DNA from: Acidobacteriota bacterium
GTDB lineage: Bacteria > Acidobacteriota > Vicinamibacteria > Vicinamibacterales > CAVVIG01
Length of the DNA stretch: 64,000 bases
Assembly (NCBI GenBank): GCA_020850715.1
Contig: JADZED010000081.1
Coordinates: forward strand, 17,312 to 81,311
Reading direction: 5' to 3'
Shown: positions 50,913-59,774 of the stretch, piece after piece
How positions within the stretch are numbered: position 1 is the first letter of the stretch
Layout: the number at the start of each line of letters is the position of its first letter
Notes under the pieces: generated by a model
The model's input: the letters and a program-made list of their open reading frames with translations, nothing else
Database searches by the model: none
What the model was told of the DNA's origin: nothing
Program-made: the position numbers and the translations under genes

Positions 50913-52772
50913 CTACACCCGCCCGCCGAGCGGTTCGCGATTCAGGGGCGGCAGCGGCCGGCGGCGCGGGGTGCGCTTCCGCACCGGCACGAGCCGCCGC
51001 CGGTCCATGAGGCGGCCGACGTGCAGCACGAAATGGGCCGCGGTGCCGGTGACGCCGCGCGCGTGGGGCACGTGGTAGAACGGGCGCCGCAGCTCGGGGT
51101 GCGCCGCGACGAACTCGCGGATGTCGTCGAGGGACCTGCCGGTCGAGTCGAGCGCCTGCTGGAATTCGAGCCTGGCCTTGGCCTTGGCCTCGCCGAGCGC
51201 CATCTGCACGCGGCTGTGCGCGTTGATCTCGCCTTCGCCAGACGTCTCGATGGGCAGGAAGATCATGTCCTTGAAGTGGTTCATGACGGCCGACTGCGTG
51301 CCGTCGGACTGCGTCGACGGCATGCAGCCGAACGGCTTCAGGCTGAGCACCATGTGCGCCTTCCGGTGCACGGTGTAGTAGATGTTCTTCGCCACCTCGA
51401 GGTGCCCTTCGCCGCCGCGCGCGAAGCGGTGGTAGTAGGGCTGCGCGAGCCGCGCCAGCTCCTGCATGTCGAGCAGCTGATGGGCGATGCCTCCGAAGCC
51501 GCGGATCACGCGCCGGTACAGATGCGCGTAGAACGCCTCGCCGATGCCGAAGAACAGCTGCTTCCGCTGGAACGCCAGCTCGGCGAGCGCGCGCCGGTGC
51601 AGCGCCCACGCGGGCGGCTTCTCGGTCTCGAGCCACCGGCGATCGCGGTGCCGCGCCTTGGCCTGCCAGAGCAGGTACATGATCCAGTTGGCAATCGGCT
51701 CCACCTTGATCTCGGCCCCCTCGCGCTCGAGGAACTGGAACATGTGGAAGTTGCCGTCACCCTCGGTCGTCTGCGCGAAGAACTCGCCGGTCACCTTCAC
51801 CAGCGGCTTGACGCGCAGGCGGTCCACGTCGATGGCGGCGAGGCGCTCGCGCGCCGCGCGCATCGCGTCCGCAGTCTGCCGCCCCCAGAGGTGATCGACG
51901 ATCTTCCCGGTCGTGTGCGTCACCCCTTCGAGCGCGCGGTTCGCCAGAATGCGCGAGGCGAGCCATGCCGGCGCGCGGTCCGAGACGTGGAACATGCGGC
52001 GCTCGCGGATCGCCGTCGAGAGGCGCTCCATCGCTTCCTTCGCGACGCGCTCGGTCTCCCCGGCCTGGACTTCGTACGGGCGGATCTGGCAGCAGACGTC
52101 GTTCAGGACGTCGCCGAAGTTCAGCGCGTTGAACGCGCCGAGGCCGAAATCGACGCCGAACTTGAGCCCCGCCTCGCCCGACGCCGCGTTGATGCCATCG
52201 TCCTGCTGGAACAGGAGCACGCGGAAACCGCGAAAGCCCGCGTTCTCGACCGCCAGCCGGTACTCGGCCTCGTACATGCCGAAGCGGCACGGCCCGCACG
52301 ACCCGGCCGTGAAGAAGACGTAATCGTCGACGATCTGCTGCCGCGACAGCCCCTTCGCTTCAAGCCCCTGCAGGTACTTGATCAGGTGACCGGTCATGAA
52401 ATACGTCGGATTGCACTGCCCGTTGTTGCCGAATTCCTTCCCGAGCTGGAAGCCCGCGACGTCGGGCACTGGCAGGAGTTCGACCTTGTAGCCGGCGGAC
52501 TGAAAGGCCGAGCGAATCAGCCACTCGTGCTTCCAGGTGAGGCCGCCAAACAGGATGGTCACGCGGTTGCGCTCGGCCGCGGTGAACGGCCGTTCCACCG
52601 GCCTGTGGAAGTGCGCGGCAGGTGGCTCCCGGCGCGCCGCCTCCAGCCGGCGGCGTTCGTCGTCTACACGCCGGCGGATCTCGTGCTCTATCTCAGCCTT
52701 GGATTTCAAGCGCAGCGGCGGGACGGGCGACGCGTATGGGAATGCTGCGCTGGACTGCGTCGGCGCGGGCAT
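50913..52772 (-). CDS. 2-hydroxyacyl-CoA dehydratase D-like component
   Basis: 619 residues, first gene of the three-gene unit. Cys-containing stretches GNNGQCNPTYFMTG, TAGSCGPCRFGMYEAEY and LKPFGCMPSTQSDGTQS are the conserved cluster-binding regions of the HgdB/BcrB-like fold, as in the activase-associated double-cubane-type proteins. No acyl-CoA gene is nearby, so the physiological substrate may not be a hydroxyacyl-CoA; a small-molecule reductase is possible. The N-terminus is basic and helical (KSKAEIEHEIRRRVDDERRR). The upstream 220 bp has an imperfect palindrome near 52811-52845. Confidence 0.82.
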   Translation of the reverse strand: MPAPTQSSAAFPYASPVPPLRLKSKAEIEHEIRRRVDDERRRLEAARREPPAAHFHRPVERPFTAAERNRVTILFGGLTWKHEWLIRSAFQSAGYKVELLPVPDVAGFQLGKEFGNNGQCNPTYFMTGHLIKYLQGLEAKGLSRQQIVDDYVFFTAGSCGPCRFGMYEAEYRLAVENAGFRGFRVLLFQQDDGINAASGEAGLKFGVDFGLGAFNALNFGDVLNDVCCQIRPYEVQAGETERVAKEAMERLSTAIRERRMFHVSDRAPAWLASRILANRALEGVTHTTGKIVDHLWGRQTADAMRAARERLAAIDVDRLRVKPLVKVTGEFFAQTTEGDGNFHMFQFLEREGAEIKVEPIANWIMYLLWQAKARHRDRRWLETEKPPAWALHRRALAELAFQRKQLFFGIGEAFYAHLYRRVIRGFGGIAHQLLDMQELARLAQPYYHRFARGGEGHLEVAKNIYYTVHRKAHMVLSLKPFGCMPSTQSDGTQSAVMNHFKDMIFLPIETSGEGEINAHSRVQMALGEAKAKARLEFQQALDSTGRSLDDIREFVAAHPELRRPFYHVPHARGVTGTAAHFVLHVGRLMDRRRLVPVRKRTPRRRPLPPLNREPLGGRV

Positions 52773-52810
52773 GCAGACCTCCGTTCAGGTAATGGCGCGG
52801 CGCACGGTGC

Positions 52811-52845
52811 GTGCACGACATGCGAGGCCATGCACGTGTGCAACG
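52811..52845. promoter_or_regulatory. Imperfect palindrome upstream of the dehydratase/activase operon
   Basis: GTGCACGACATG, a six-base spacer, then CATGCACGTGTGC form inverted arms that match after a one-base insertion. It lies about 40-70 bp before the first start codon of the operon. It is an operator candidate only; the gene-free stretch 52773-52994 shows nothing else. Confidence 0.25.
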
Positions 52846-52994
52846 TGTCTGCCGGTTTTTCGGCGGTGATTCGCGCCGAGCGTGCGGGCGCGCGATCCGT
52901 TGGGCCCGCCGGCCGGTATGAACACGAAACGCGAGGCGTCGCGAACACGGACAACCACCACCTCCGGCCGGACACGACCCGCTCGGCCTCGCGC

Positions 52995-53441
52995 TCATGC
53001 CGGCTCGAGAAAGGCATGGAACTCGCTGCGCAGCCGTTCGGCGTCCCGGCTCGCCGCCCGCGCCACTTCGGCGGCGAGCGCACTGCTTTCGGCAAGCGTT
53101 CGCCACGCCGGCGTCTTCGTGCGGTCGGCGGCCGACGCCGCCTCGGTCGAGAGCTGTTCAGCCGAACGCCGGTATTCGGCCATCAGCGCGACAATTTCCG
53201 GATCGAGGTAGTCCGCCAGACAGGCATACGCAGTCTGAAGGTAGTCGCGCATCGTCTCGGTGAGCTGCCCCGAAGAGGCGAGTTGGGTGACGGCGGTGCG
53301 GATCGCCGTCTCGATGACCGGTCTGGCGAACGGCAGCGAGTCGAGGCGCGCCGGATGGCGCCGCTCTTCGAGATCGCGCTCGAGCACCCGGGCGTAGGCG
53401 ACGACGATCTGCTGTGCGTCGAGCGGATCGAGCGGGTCCAT
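52995..53441 (-). CDS. Hypothetical helical protein
   Basis: 148 residues, mostly alpha-helical with no Cys beyond one (YACLADYL). I recognise no family. DPLDPLDAQQIVVAYARVLERD opens the protein, then FARPVIETAIRTAVTQLAS, MRDYLQTAYACLADYLDPEIVAL and a Glu/Ala/Arg-rich C-terminal helix. No signal peptide. It is divergent from the sce7726-like gene (215 bp between starts) and tail-to-head with the dehydratase operon's upstream region. Confidence 0.55.
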   Translation of the reverse strand: MDPLDPLDAQQIVVAYARVLERDLEERRHPARLDSLPFARPVIETAIRTAVTQLASSGQLTETMRDYLQTAYACLADYLDPEIVALMAEYRRSAEQLSTEAASAADRTKTPAWRTLAESSALAAEVARAASRDAERLRSEFHAFLEPA

Positions 53442-53656
53442 GGCGATCTCCCCGTGAGGCGCGTTTCCCGCCGTGCAAGGGCCGGGCCGCCGGACATCGC
53501 CGGGCTGTTAGACTGTGTCGGCAGCAGCCCGGCGCGCTCGGGCGCCGCCAATTGAAGCCGTCCCGCCGCGCGCAGCCAGAGCGCGCATCACCCGGACGAT
53601 CCGGAGGACCAAAGGTTGCCCAAGGGCCGGCGCTCCAGACATGAGCGGTGCCAGGC

Positions 53657-54220
53657 ATGACCGACGCGCGCATCCGCCGCGCGCTGCGCGCCCGACTCGA
53701 GGCCCTCCACCGGGGGGCGCGCGACACGAAGATCTTCGACGAGCTCGGACTCTGCGAGGGACGTGCCCGCGTCGACATGGCCGTCGTCCATCATCGCCTC
53801 GAAGGGTTCGAGATCAAGAGCGACCAGGACTCGCTCGCGCGGCTCGACGACCAGCAGCGACTCTATTCGAAAGTCTTCGATCGCATGACCGTCGTGGCGC
53901 ACGGCGCCCACGTGCCTCGGGTGCTGGAGCGGGTGCCGCCCTGGTGGGGCGTCATGCAGGCGCTCGGCATCGGCGCTGCCATCGTCGCCTTCGTGGAGCG
54001 CCGGCCCGCGGCGCAGAATCCGGCGCGGGATCCGCTCGCACTCGCCCAGCTCCTGTGGCGCGACGAGGCGATTGCGATCCTCGAGCGCCGGGGGCTCGAC
54101 CACGGCGTACGGAGCAGGCCCCGTCGCCACGCATGGCGGCGCGCGAGCGAGGCGATCGCGATCGACGAGCTCGCGGCCGAGGTCCGCGACGCGCTGAAGC
54201 TGCGCCGCTGGCGGTTCTGA
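53657..54220 (+). CDS. sce7726 family protein (nuclease-like fold)
   Basis: 187 residues from ATG 53657; an upstream GTG (53648) adds only three residues. DARIRRALRARLEAL, FDELGLCEGRARVDMAVVHHRLEGFEIKSDQDSLARL, read in pieces, fit the sce7726 family: acidic residue, then VDMAVV, then EIKS, an arrangement like the PD-(D/E)xK nuclease core (E...D...E-x-K). Later LERVPPWWGVM is also typical. Family members are often carried in defence or phage-related loci, but no such genes adjoin. The C-terminal half is basic (RSRPRRHAWRR). Nuclease activity is an inference. Confidence 0.75.
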   Translation: MTDARIRRALRARLEALHRGARDTKIFDELGLCEGRARVDMAVVHHRLEGFEIKSDQDSLARLDDQQRLYSKVFDRMTVVAHGAHVPRVLERVPPWWGVMQALGIGAAIVAFVERRPAAQNPARDPLALAQLLWRDEAIAILERRGLDHGVRSRPRRHAWRRASEAIAIDELAAEVRDALKLRRWRF

Positions 54221-54250
54221 GGCGGCCGAGGGACGCCGCCTTCCAAACGC

Positions 54251-54282
54251 CTGGCGTGCAGGCCCGAAGGCCTGCACGCCAG
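54251..54282. terminator. 14-bp perfect hairpin between convergent genes
   Basis: CTGGCGTGCAGGCC (54251-54264), loop CGAA, GGCCTGCACGCCAG (54269-54282): a perfect 14-bp stem with a stable tetraloop and no T tract. It lies 30 bp after the sce7726-like stop and 98 bp after the opposite-strand M20 stop. It is the longest perfect inverted repeat noted in the window. Confidence 0.6.
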
Positions 54283-54380
54283 ACGGCCGCGGCAGGTCGG
54301 CTTCACGCGCAGCGGCCGGGTGCGTGTCCAAGGGCCCGCCGCGCCGGCACCCGCAGTTCCCGCGCCGGGCGGGCGGCCGC

Positions 54381-55979
54381 TCAGCGAACGGTCGGGTAAA
54401 CGATCCCCAACTGTTCGAGGTAGGTCGAATACTTCGCCGGATCGTAGTAGTACTTCCGCATCTCCGGGCGGTACTTCTCCAGCGTGTCCGCGTTCAGCCA
54501 TGTGGGCGGCGGCGTGTCGGCCGCGATGAAGGGCGTGTACTTCAGATCCTTCGTCTGCACGGTGTTGAAGTAATCCCAGGCGGCCTTGACCAGCTCGGGC
54601 CTCATCAGGATGTCGAGCGCCGTCATCGCCTGCGCCTTCGCGCCGGCGACGACGCCCTTGTGCGCGATCGGCGTCGCCATCGAGATGGCGTTCGCCCAGT
54701 TGTGTCCCGGCAGGCCGGGGATATTCGACGGATACCGCAGCGTGATCGTCGGCATGTTCCACGAGATGTCGCCGATGTCGTCCGACCCGCCGCCGCGCTT
54801 GTCCTCTTCCCGGATCGGCTCGTCGAGCTTCCCGAGCTGGGTGTCGAGCCCGTTCTGGTTCGGCGCGCCGATTTCCTTCTGCAGCGCCTTGGCCAGCGTC
54901 TGATCGGCCTCGCTCCACGAGGGCAGGCCGACCTTCTGGATGTTCGCGTACATCGCCTCGGCGAGCGGCTTGCTCATGTGCTGCGGCCACGCCGTCCCCA
55001 GAATGCGCGACGTGAACGTGGTGCCGGTCTGGAGCGCCGCGCCCTGCGCCATCTTGTCGCCGAGCTCCCACAGCTCCTTGATGTGCGGGTAGTCGGTCTC
55101 GCGGAAGTAGTACCACACGCTCGCATCCGGCGGCACGACGTTCGGCTGATCGCCGCCGTTGGTGATCACGTAGTGGGAACGCTGCTGGAGCCGCAGGTGC
55201 TCGCGCTTCTTGTCCCAGGCCATGTCCATCAGCTCGACGGCGTCGAGCGCGCTGCGGCCCCTCCACGGGTTCGCGGCGGCGTGGGCGCTCTCGCCGGTGA
55301 ATCGATACTCGATCGAGACGAGGCCGTTCCCCGATCCGCTTCCCCATGAGGTCGTCAGGTTGCTGCCGACGTGCGCGAAGAGGCAGACGTCCACGTCCTT
55401 GAACAGTCCGTCCCGCACGAACCACGCCTTCGACGCGACCAGTTCCTCCGCCACCCCCGGCCAGAGCATCAGCGTGCCCGGCAGCTTCTCGCGCTCCATG
55501 ATCTTCTTCACCGCCAGCGCGGCGACGATGTTCAGCGGCACGCCGCTGTTGTGCCCTTCGCCGTGGCCCGGCGCCCCGGCGATGAGCGGATCGTGATAGG
55601 CGACGCCCGGCTTCTGCGACGCCTGCGGAATGCCGTCGATGTCCGAGCCCATCGCGATGACCGGCTTGCCGGATCCCCACGTGGCGACCCAGGCGGTGGG
55701 CATGCCGGACAGGCCGCGCTTCACCGCGAAACCGTTCTTCTCGAGGATGGCGGTGAGGTACTTCGACGTCTCGAACTCCTGCTGTCCGAGCTCGCCGAAA
55801 CTGAAGACCGAGTCGACCATCTCCTGCGCGAGCTTGGCCATCGTGTCGACGCTGGCGGCGGCTTCGGTCTTGTAGGCGTCGAGCTTCCGGGCCGACGCGG
55901 TCTGCGCATCCGCAGGCCCGCCACTCGCCACCAGCATGGCGAGAGCGGCACAGGGAAGCGACAGGGTGCGTATCTTCAT
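54381..55979 (-). CDS. Secreted M20 amidohydrolase (AbgB-like)
   Basis: 532 residues with a signal peptide (LSLPCAALAMLVASGGPADA). The start is fixed by AAGGAGG (minus strand, 55990-55984), the strongest ribosome binding site in the window apart from the transposase's. M20 metal-site residues are visible: MGSDIDGIPQ (Asp), GHGEGHNSG (His), WPGVAEELVASK (Glu-Glu) and the C-terminal GLPGHNWAN (His). The family cleaves amide bonds, e.g. p-aminobenzoyl-glutamate or N-acyl amino acids. The overall length and the ISWNMPT region match AbgB-like members. It is the only gene on its unit; the product is exported. Confidence 0.88.
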   Translation of the reverse strand: MKIRTLSLPCAALAMLVASGGPADAQTASARKLDAYKTEAAASVDTMAKLAQEMVDSVFSFGELGQQEFETSKYLTAILEKNGFAVKRGLSGMPTAWVATWGSGKPVIAMGSDIDGIPQASQKPGVAYHDPLIAGAPGHGEGHNSGVPLNIVAALAVKKIMEREKLPGTLMLWPGVAEELVASKAWFVRDGLFKDVDVCLFAHVGSNLTTSWGSGSGNGLVSIEYRFTGESAHAAANPWRGRSALDAVELMDMAWDKKREHLRLQQRSHYVITNGGDQPNVVPPDASVWYYFRETDYPHIKELWELGDKMAQGAALQTGTTFTSRILGTAWPQHMSKPLAEAMYANIQKVGLPSWSEADQTLAKALQKEIGAPNQNGLDTQLGKLDEPIREEDKRGGGSDDIGDISWNMPTITLRYPSNIPGLPGHNWANAISMATPIAHKGVVAGAKAQAMTALDILMRPELVKAAWDYFNTVQTKDLKYTPFIAADTPPPTWLNADTLEKYRPEMRKYYYDPAKYSTYLEQLGIVYPTVR

Positions 55980-56022
55980 GGATCCTCCTTCCGCGCGGCT
56001 GCGCGCGCCGCAGCGGTGGAGG

Positions 56023-56028
56023 TATCCT
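56023..56028 (+). promoter_or_regulatory. -10-like box 7 nt before trmO
   Basis: TATCCT ends 7 nt before ATG 56036 and matches the -10 consensus at 4 of 6 positions, with no Shine-Dalgarno motif between box and start. Confidence 0.3.
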
Positions 56029-56035
56029 GCCATAG

Positions 56036-56503
56036 ATGACGACGCCGGAAACGCTGTTCCCTGCCCGGGCGATCGGGTTCGTGCGGGGTCCCTATCGCGA
56101 GGCCGCGGAGGTGCCCAAAGGCCTCGGCGCACGGCACGATGCGCCCGGCATCCTCGAGATTCTGCCGGAGCTCGAGGCCGGCCTCGCCGACATCGAGGGG
56201 TTCTCCCATCTGTACGTGCTGTGGGTGTTCGATCGCGCCGGCGCCTGCCAGCTCGCCGGCACGCCGCCGGCCGACGATCGGCCGCACGGCGTGTTCGCGA
56301 CGCGGTCGCCGAGGCGGCCCAATCCGATCGGCCTGACGGTCGTGGAGCTGGTTCGCCGCGAGGGACGGCGGCTCCATGTCCGCGGCGTCGACATGCTCGA
56401 CGGCTCGCCGATCCTCGACATCAAGCCGTACCTGTCGAGCGTGCCGGCCGGGCGCCTGCGCCGCGGATGGCTGGCCGATGCCGAGGCGCGGGTGAAGAAG
56501 TAA
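56036..56503 (+). CDS. trmO: tRNA (N6-threonylcarbamoyladenosine-37) methyltransferase, TrmO/TsaA
   Basis: 155 residues, a single TsaA domain (UPF0066). RAIGFVRGPY, the central LYVLWVFDRA and the catalytic-pocket signature RSPRRPNPIGLTVVEL identify it. It methylates t6A37 of some tRNAs using SAM. The C-terminal DIKPYLSSVP region is kept; E. coli TrmO is longer by an added domain that is missing here, as in many short bacterial TsaA proteins. It is divergent from the M20 gene with 56 bp between starts. Confidence 0.92.
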   Translation: MTTPETLFPARAIGFVRGPYREAAEVPKGLGARHDAPGILEILPELEAGLADIEGFSHLYVLWVFDRAGACQLAGTPPADDRPHGVFATRSPRRPNPIGLTVVELVRREGRRLHVRGVDMLDGSPILDIKPYLSSVPAGRLRRGWLADAEARVKK

Positions 56504-56511
56504 CGGTTCGC

Positions 56512-56540
56512 GCCACCCGCGATCGCGTTTCGCGGGTGGC
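56512..56540. terminator. 10-bp perfect hairpin between trmO and the DegP-type gene
   Basis: GCCACCCGCG (56512-56521) and CGCGGGTGGC (56531-56540) are perfect complements around a 9-nt loop. It fills most of the 48-bp convergent spacer and has no T tract. Confidence 0.55.
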
Positions 56541-56551
56541 TGCGACGCCGT

Positions 56552-58057
56552 CTACTGCCGCCGCACTTCGACCAGCACCTGGTTGCCCTGCCGCATCACG
56601 AGCAGGAACGCCGGTTGTCCCGACTTCACGCCGCCGAGCGTGCGCGCCGCCTCGCCGGAGGAATGCACCGCCTGGCCGTTCACTTCCTGGATCACGTCGC
56701 CGCGGCGAAGGCCCGCGCCCGCGGCCGGCGAGAGGGGCTGCACGTTCTCGACCAGCGCGCCCTCCGCGCCCGACGGCAGCCTGAGCTGCTGCGCGATCTG
56801 CGGCGTGAGGTCGCCGAGCGACAATCCGAATCCTTCCGCGCTGCTGCCGCCGGCTCCGCCCCCCGCCTGATTCTCGTCTTTCAGCGCCAGCTCCTGGATC
56901 GTCACCGTCGTCGTCTGGCGCTCGCCGTTGCGGTAGAAGACGATCGGCACCTTGGTGCCGGCGGCGGTGCCGACGACCATGGTGGTGAGCGCCGCGCCGT
57001 CGGCGACCGGGTGCCCGTTGAATTCCACGACGACATCGCCGGCGCGAAGGCCGCCGCGGCCGGCCGGCGAATCCTGCTCGACCATGGCCACGATGGCGCC
57101 TTCCGGCTTCGGCAGCTTCAGCGCCCGCGCTTCGTCGTCGGTGATGGGTGCGCTCTGAATCTGGACGCCGAGCTGCCCGCGGTGCACGCGTCCCTGGCGC
57201 AGCTGGGGCAGGAGGGCCTTGACCGTGTTGATCGGCACCGCGAAGCCGATGCCGATGTTGCCGCTCCCGCCATCGCCGGCGAGAATCGCGCTGTTGATGC
57301 CGACGACCGCTCCGTTGACGTCGATGAGCGGACCGCCGGAGTTGCCCGGGTTGATGGAGGCGTCGGTCTGGAGCATGTTCTGGAACCGCCCTTCGGTCAC
57401 GGCGAACGGACGCGCCTTGTAGCTGATGACGCCGACCGTCACCGTGTGGCCCAGATTGAACGGATTGCCGATCGCGACCACCCAGTCGCCGGGCTCGATC
57501 GCGTCGGAATCGCCGAGGTCGGCCGCCGGCAGGTTGCCGGGGCCATCTTCGAGCTTGATGAGCGCGCTGTCGGTGAGCGGGTCGCGGCCGACGACCTTCG
57601 CCGAGTAGGTCTTGCCGTCGTCGCTGAGGAGGCCGACCTTGATCTCATCCGCGCCCGCCACGACGTGGTTGTTCGTCAGGATCTCTCCGTCGGGGCTGAT
57701 GATGAAGCCGGAGCCGAGCGCGACCTCGATCCGGCTGCGCGCCGGCGGCGCGCCGAAGAAACGCCCGAAGAAATCGTCGGGGCCGAAGGAGTTGTCGGTC
57801 TGCGACGGACGAACGCGCGATTCGGTCGTGATGGACACGACGACCGGATTCTCGCGCTTGACGATGTTCCTGAAGAGGTGGGTGTCGATTGGTTCGCCGG
57901 AGTCGAGGGTGCCGGTCGTGGCCGCCGGCCGCTGATCGACGATCGTGCTGCTCGTCGCCGCCAGCGCCTGGCCCTGGCTGCGGACGAGCGCGACGAGCGC
58001 GACGGCAGAGCCGAGGATCAGCAGGACGGCGAGGAGCGCGATCGCGTGTTTGCGCAT
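56552..58057 (-). CDS. DegP/HtrA-type periplasmic serine protease
   Basis: 501 residues from ATG 58057, which starts a signal anchor (HAIALLAVLLILGSAVALVAL); an in-frame extension of 16 residues to 58105 is unlikely. The trypsin-like domain has the full triad: His in ILTNNHVV, Asp in DPLTDSALIKL and Ser in GNSGGPLIDVNG. Two PDZ domains follow (about 305-390 and 405-495), each with a G-L-x-x-G-D-V motif (GLRAGDVVVEFNG; GLRRGDVIQEVNG). It degrades or refolds damaged envelope proteins. No regulator is adjacent. Confidence 0.95.
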   Translation of the reverse strand: MRKHAIALLAVLLILGSAVALVALVRSQGQALAATSSTIVDQRPAATTGTLDSGEPIDTHLFRNIVKRENPVVVSITTESRVRPSQTDNSFGPDDFFGRFFGAPPARSRIEVALGSGFIISPDGEILTNNHVVAGADEIKVGLLSDDGKTYSAKVVGRDPLTDSALIKLEDGPGNLPAADLGDSDAIEPGDWVVAIGNPFNLGHTVTVGVISYKARPFAVTEGRFQNMLQTDASINPGNSGGPLIDVNGAVVGINSAILAGDGGSGNIGIGFAVPINTVKALLPQLRQGRVHRGQLGVQIQSAPITDDEARALKLPKPEGAIVAMVEQDSPAGRGGLRAGDVVVEFNGHPVADGAALTTMVVGTAAGTKVPIVFYRNGERQTTTVTIQELALKDENQAGGGAGGSSAEGFGLSLGDLTPQIAQQLRLPSGAEGALVENVQPLSPAAGAGLRRGDVIQEVNGQAVHSSGEAARTLGGVKSGQPAFLLVMRQGNQVLVEVRRQ

Positions 58058-58270
58058 GGGAAGCACCTTTCCGAAAAAGTCGAGGCCCGGCGCGGAGTCG
58101 AGCAACTCGTGTGCCGGTACATGCGCCGCCTGCCGCCGCCGCGACGATCAGCAGGAGGCCATGGCGATCGGCGCCAGACCGGCGCGATCATGAGGAGCAC
58201 GATGCTCAATTAGGAGCGTCGCGCGTCCCTCCGATCGCTCGATCTGCCGGGCCGGATGGCGGCCGCCAAC

Positions 58271-59695
58271 TCAGCGCTCTCCGCCGAACAGGTCGCGGAG
58301 CGCACGCCGCGCAGCGAAGTAGCCGCACATCCCGTGCACGCCGACGCCTGGCGGCGTCGCGGCCGAGCAGAGATACAGCCCGCGCACCGGCGTCGAATAG
58401 GTGCGCCAGGTCGGCCGCGTGAAGAGCTGCCGCAGGTCGGTGACGCCGGCGCCGATGTCGCCGCCGACGAGGTTCGGGTTGTGCCGTTCGATCTCGGCCG
58501 GCCCCATGACGGCGCGCGCGAGCACCCGCTCGCGAAACCCGGGCGCGAAACGTTCAATCTGCCGCTCGATCGGCGAGAGCATGTCGGCACCCGATCCGCG
58601 GGGCACATGGCAGTAGGCCCAGGCGGTCTGGCGCCGGTCCGGGGCGCGCGAGGGATCGAAGAGCGTCGGCTGGGCGAGGATCACGAAAGGGCGATCGGCG
58701 ATCTCCCCGCGCCACGCGGCGGCTTCCGATCGGGCGATCTGCTCGAAGGTCGCACCCAGGTGCACGGTGCCCGCCCGCAGGCATGGCTCCGCCCGCCACG
58801 GGATCGGGCCGTCGAGCGCCCAGTCGATCTTGAACGCGCCCATGCCGTACCGGTAGCGCTCCAGACGGCGCCGGTAGCGCGGAGGGAGGCGTCGCCCCGC
58901 AACCCGCAGAAAGGGCGCCGGCGACAGGTCGCAGAGCACGGCGCGCGCGGGAGGAAGCTCGTCGAGCGATCGCACCTGGTGTCCGACGATGATCTCGCCG
59001 CCGAGTGCGCGCAGGTGCGCGGCGAGCGCGTCGGACAGGCGCTGCGCACCCCCGCGCGGAAACACCCAGCCGGCCGCGTGCGCCAGCGTGGCGAGGACGA
59101 GGCCGATTCCGGCCGTCGGACGACGGTCGAGCGGCAGCATGCCGTGCGCCGCCATCCCCGCGAACAGTGCGCGCGTGCGGCTGTCGTCGAATGCATCGCG
59201 CGCGAACGCGTCGGCCGGCCGTATTGCCTGCCAGCCGAATCGCGCGAGCGTCAGAGGGTGCCGCGGCCACCGCAGCGGCCCGAGCACCGCCGGTTCAAGA
59301 TCCGGCCAGTCGTCCACCGTCGCACCGACCAGATCGCGGTAGCGGCGGGCATCGGCGCCGAGGCCCTCCGCCGTGCGCTCCACCGATCGATGCACCGCCG
59401 CGCACCCGCCGTCCTCGAAGGGATGCGCGAGCATCACGGGCGGCTCGGTCCATTGGAGGCCGTGCGCGGCGAGCGGCAGCGTCCGGAAGAAGGGGGACGC
59501 GCGCGCGAACGGGTGAACCGCCGAACAGATGTCGTGCACGAAGCCGGGCAGCGTCAGCTCCGCCGATCGGACACCGCCGCCGATCGCCGGAGCGGCCTCG
59601 TAGACCGTGACCGATCGGCCGGCCTGCGCGAGCACGATGGCGGCCGCGAGGCCGTTCGGGCCGGAGCCGACGACAACCGCATCGGGCACGTCCAC
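58271..59695 (-). CDS. Phytoene-desaturase-like FAD-dependent oxidoreductase
   Basis: 474 residues. The N-terminal Rossmann motif AVVVGSGPNGLAAAIVLAQAG and the following GGGVRS bind FAD; the C-terminal GLYLCSAATPPGVGVHGMCGYFAARRAL closes the FAD site as in the CrtI/NAD(P)-oxidoreductase group that includes human PYROXD2. Middle residues are substrate-specific and not conserved with carotenoid enzymes. No carotenoid genes are nearby, so the substrate is unknown. It lies downstream of the isocitrate lyase gene in the same orientation, 79 bp away. Confidence 0.85.
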   Translation of the reverse strand: MDVPDAVVVGSGPNGLAAAIVLAQAGRSVTVYEAAPAIGGGVRSAELTLPGFVHDICSAVHPFARASPFFRTLPLAAHGLQWTEPPVMLAHPFEDGGCAAVHRSVERTAEGLGADARRYRDLVGATVDDWPDLEPAVLGPLRWPRHPLTLARFGWQAIRPADAFARDAFDDSRTRALFAGMAAHGMLPLDRRPTAGIGLVLATLAHAAGWVFPRGGAQRLSDALAAHLRALGGEIIVGHQVRSLDELPPARAVLCDLSPAPFLRVAGRRLPPRYRRRLERYRYGMGAFKIDWALDGPIPWRAEPCLRAGTVHLGATFEQIARSEAAAWRGEIADRPFVILAQPTLFDPSRAPDRRQTAWAYCHVPRGSGADMLSPIERQIERFAPGFRERVLARAVMGPAEIERHNPNLVGGDIGAGVTDLRQLFTRPTWRTYSTPVRGLYLCSAATPPGVGVHGMCGYFAARRALRDLFGGER

Positions 59696-59774
59696 CTCGG
59701 CGCCAGCATATCCGACCGGGCCGCCTGCTCCCGGTGGCGGCGCCGGCGCGCGGTACGGGCGAGGCCGGAGCCGA

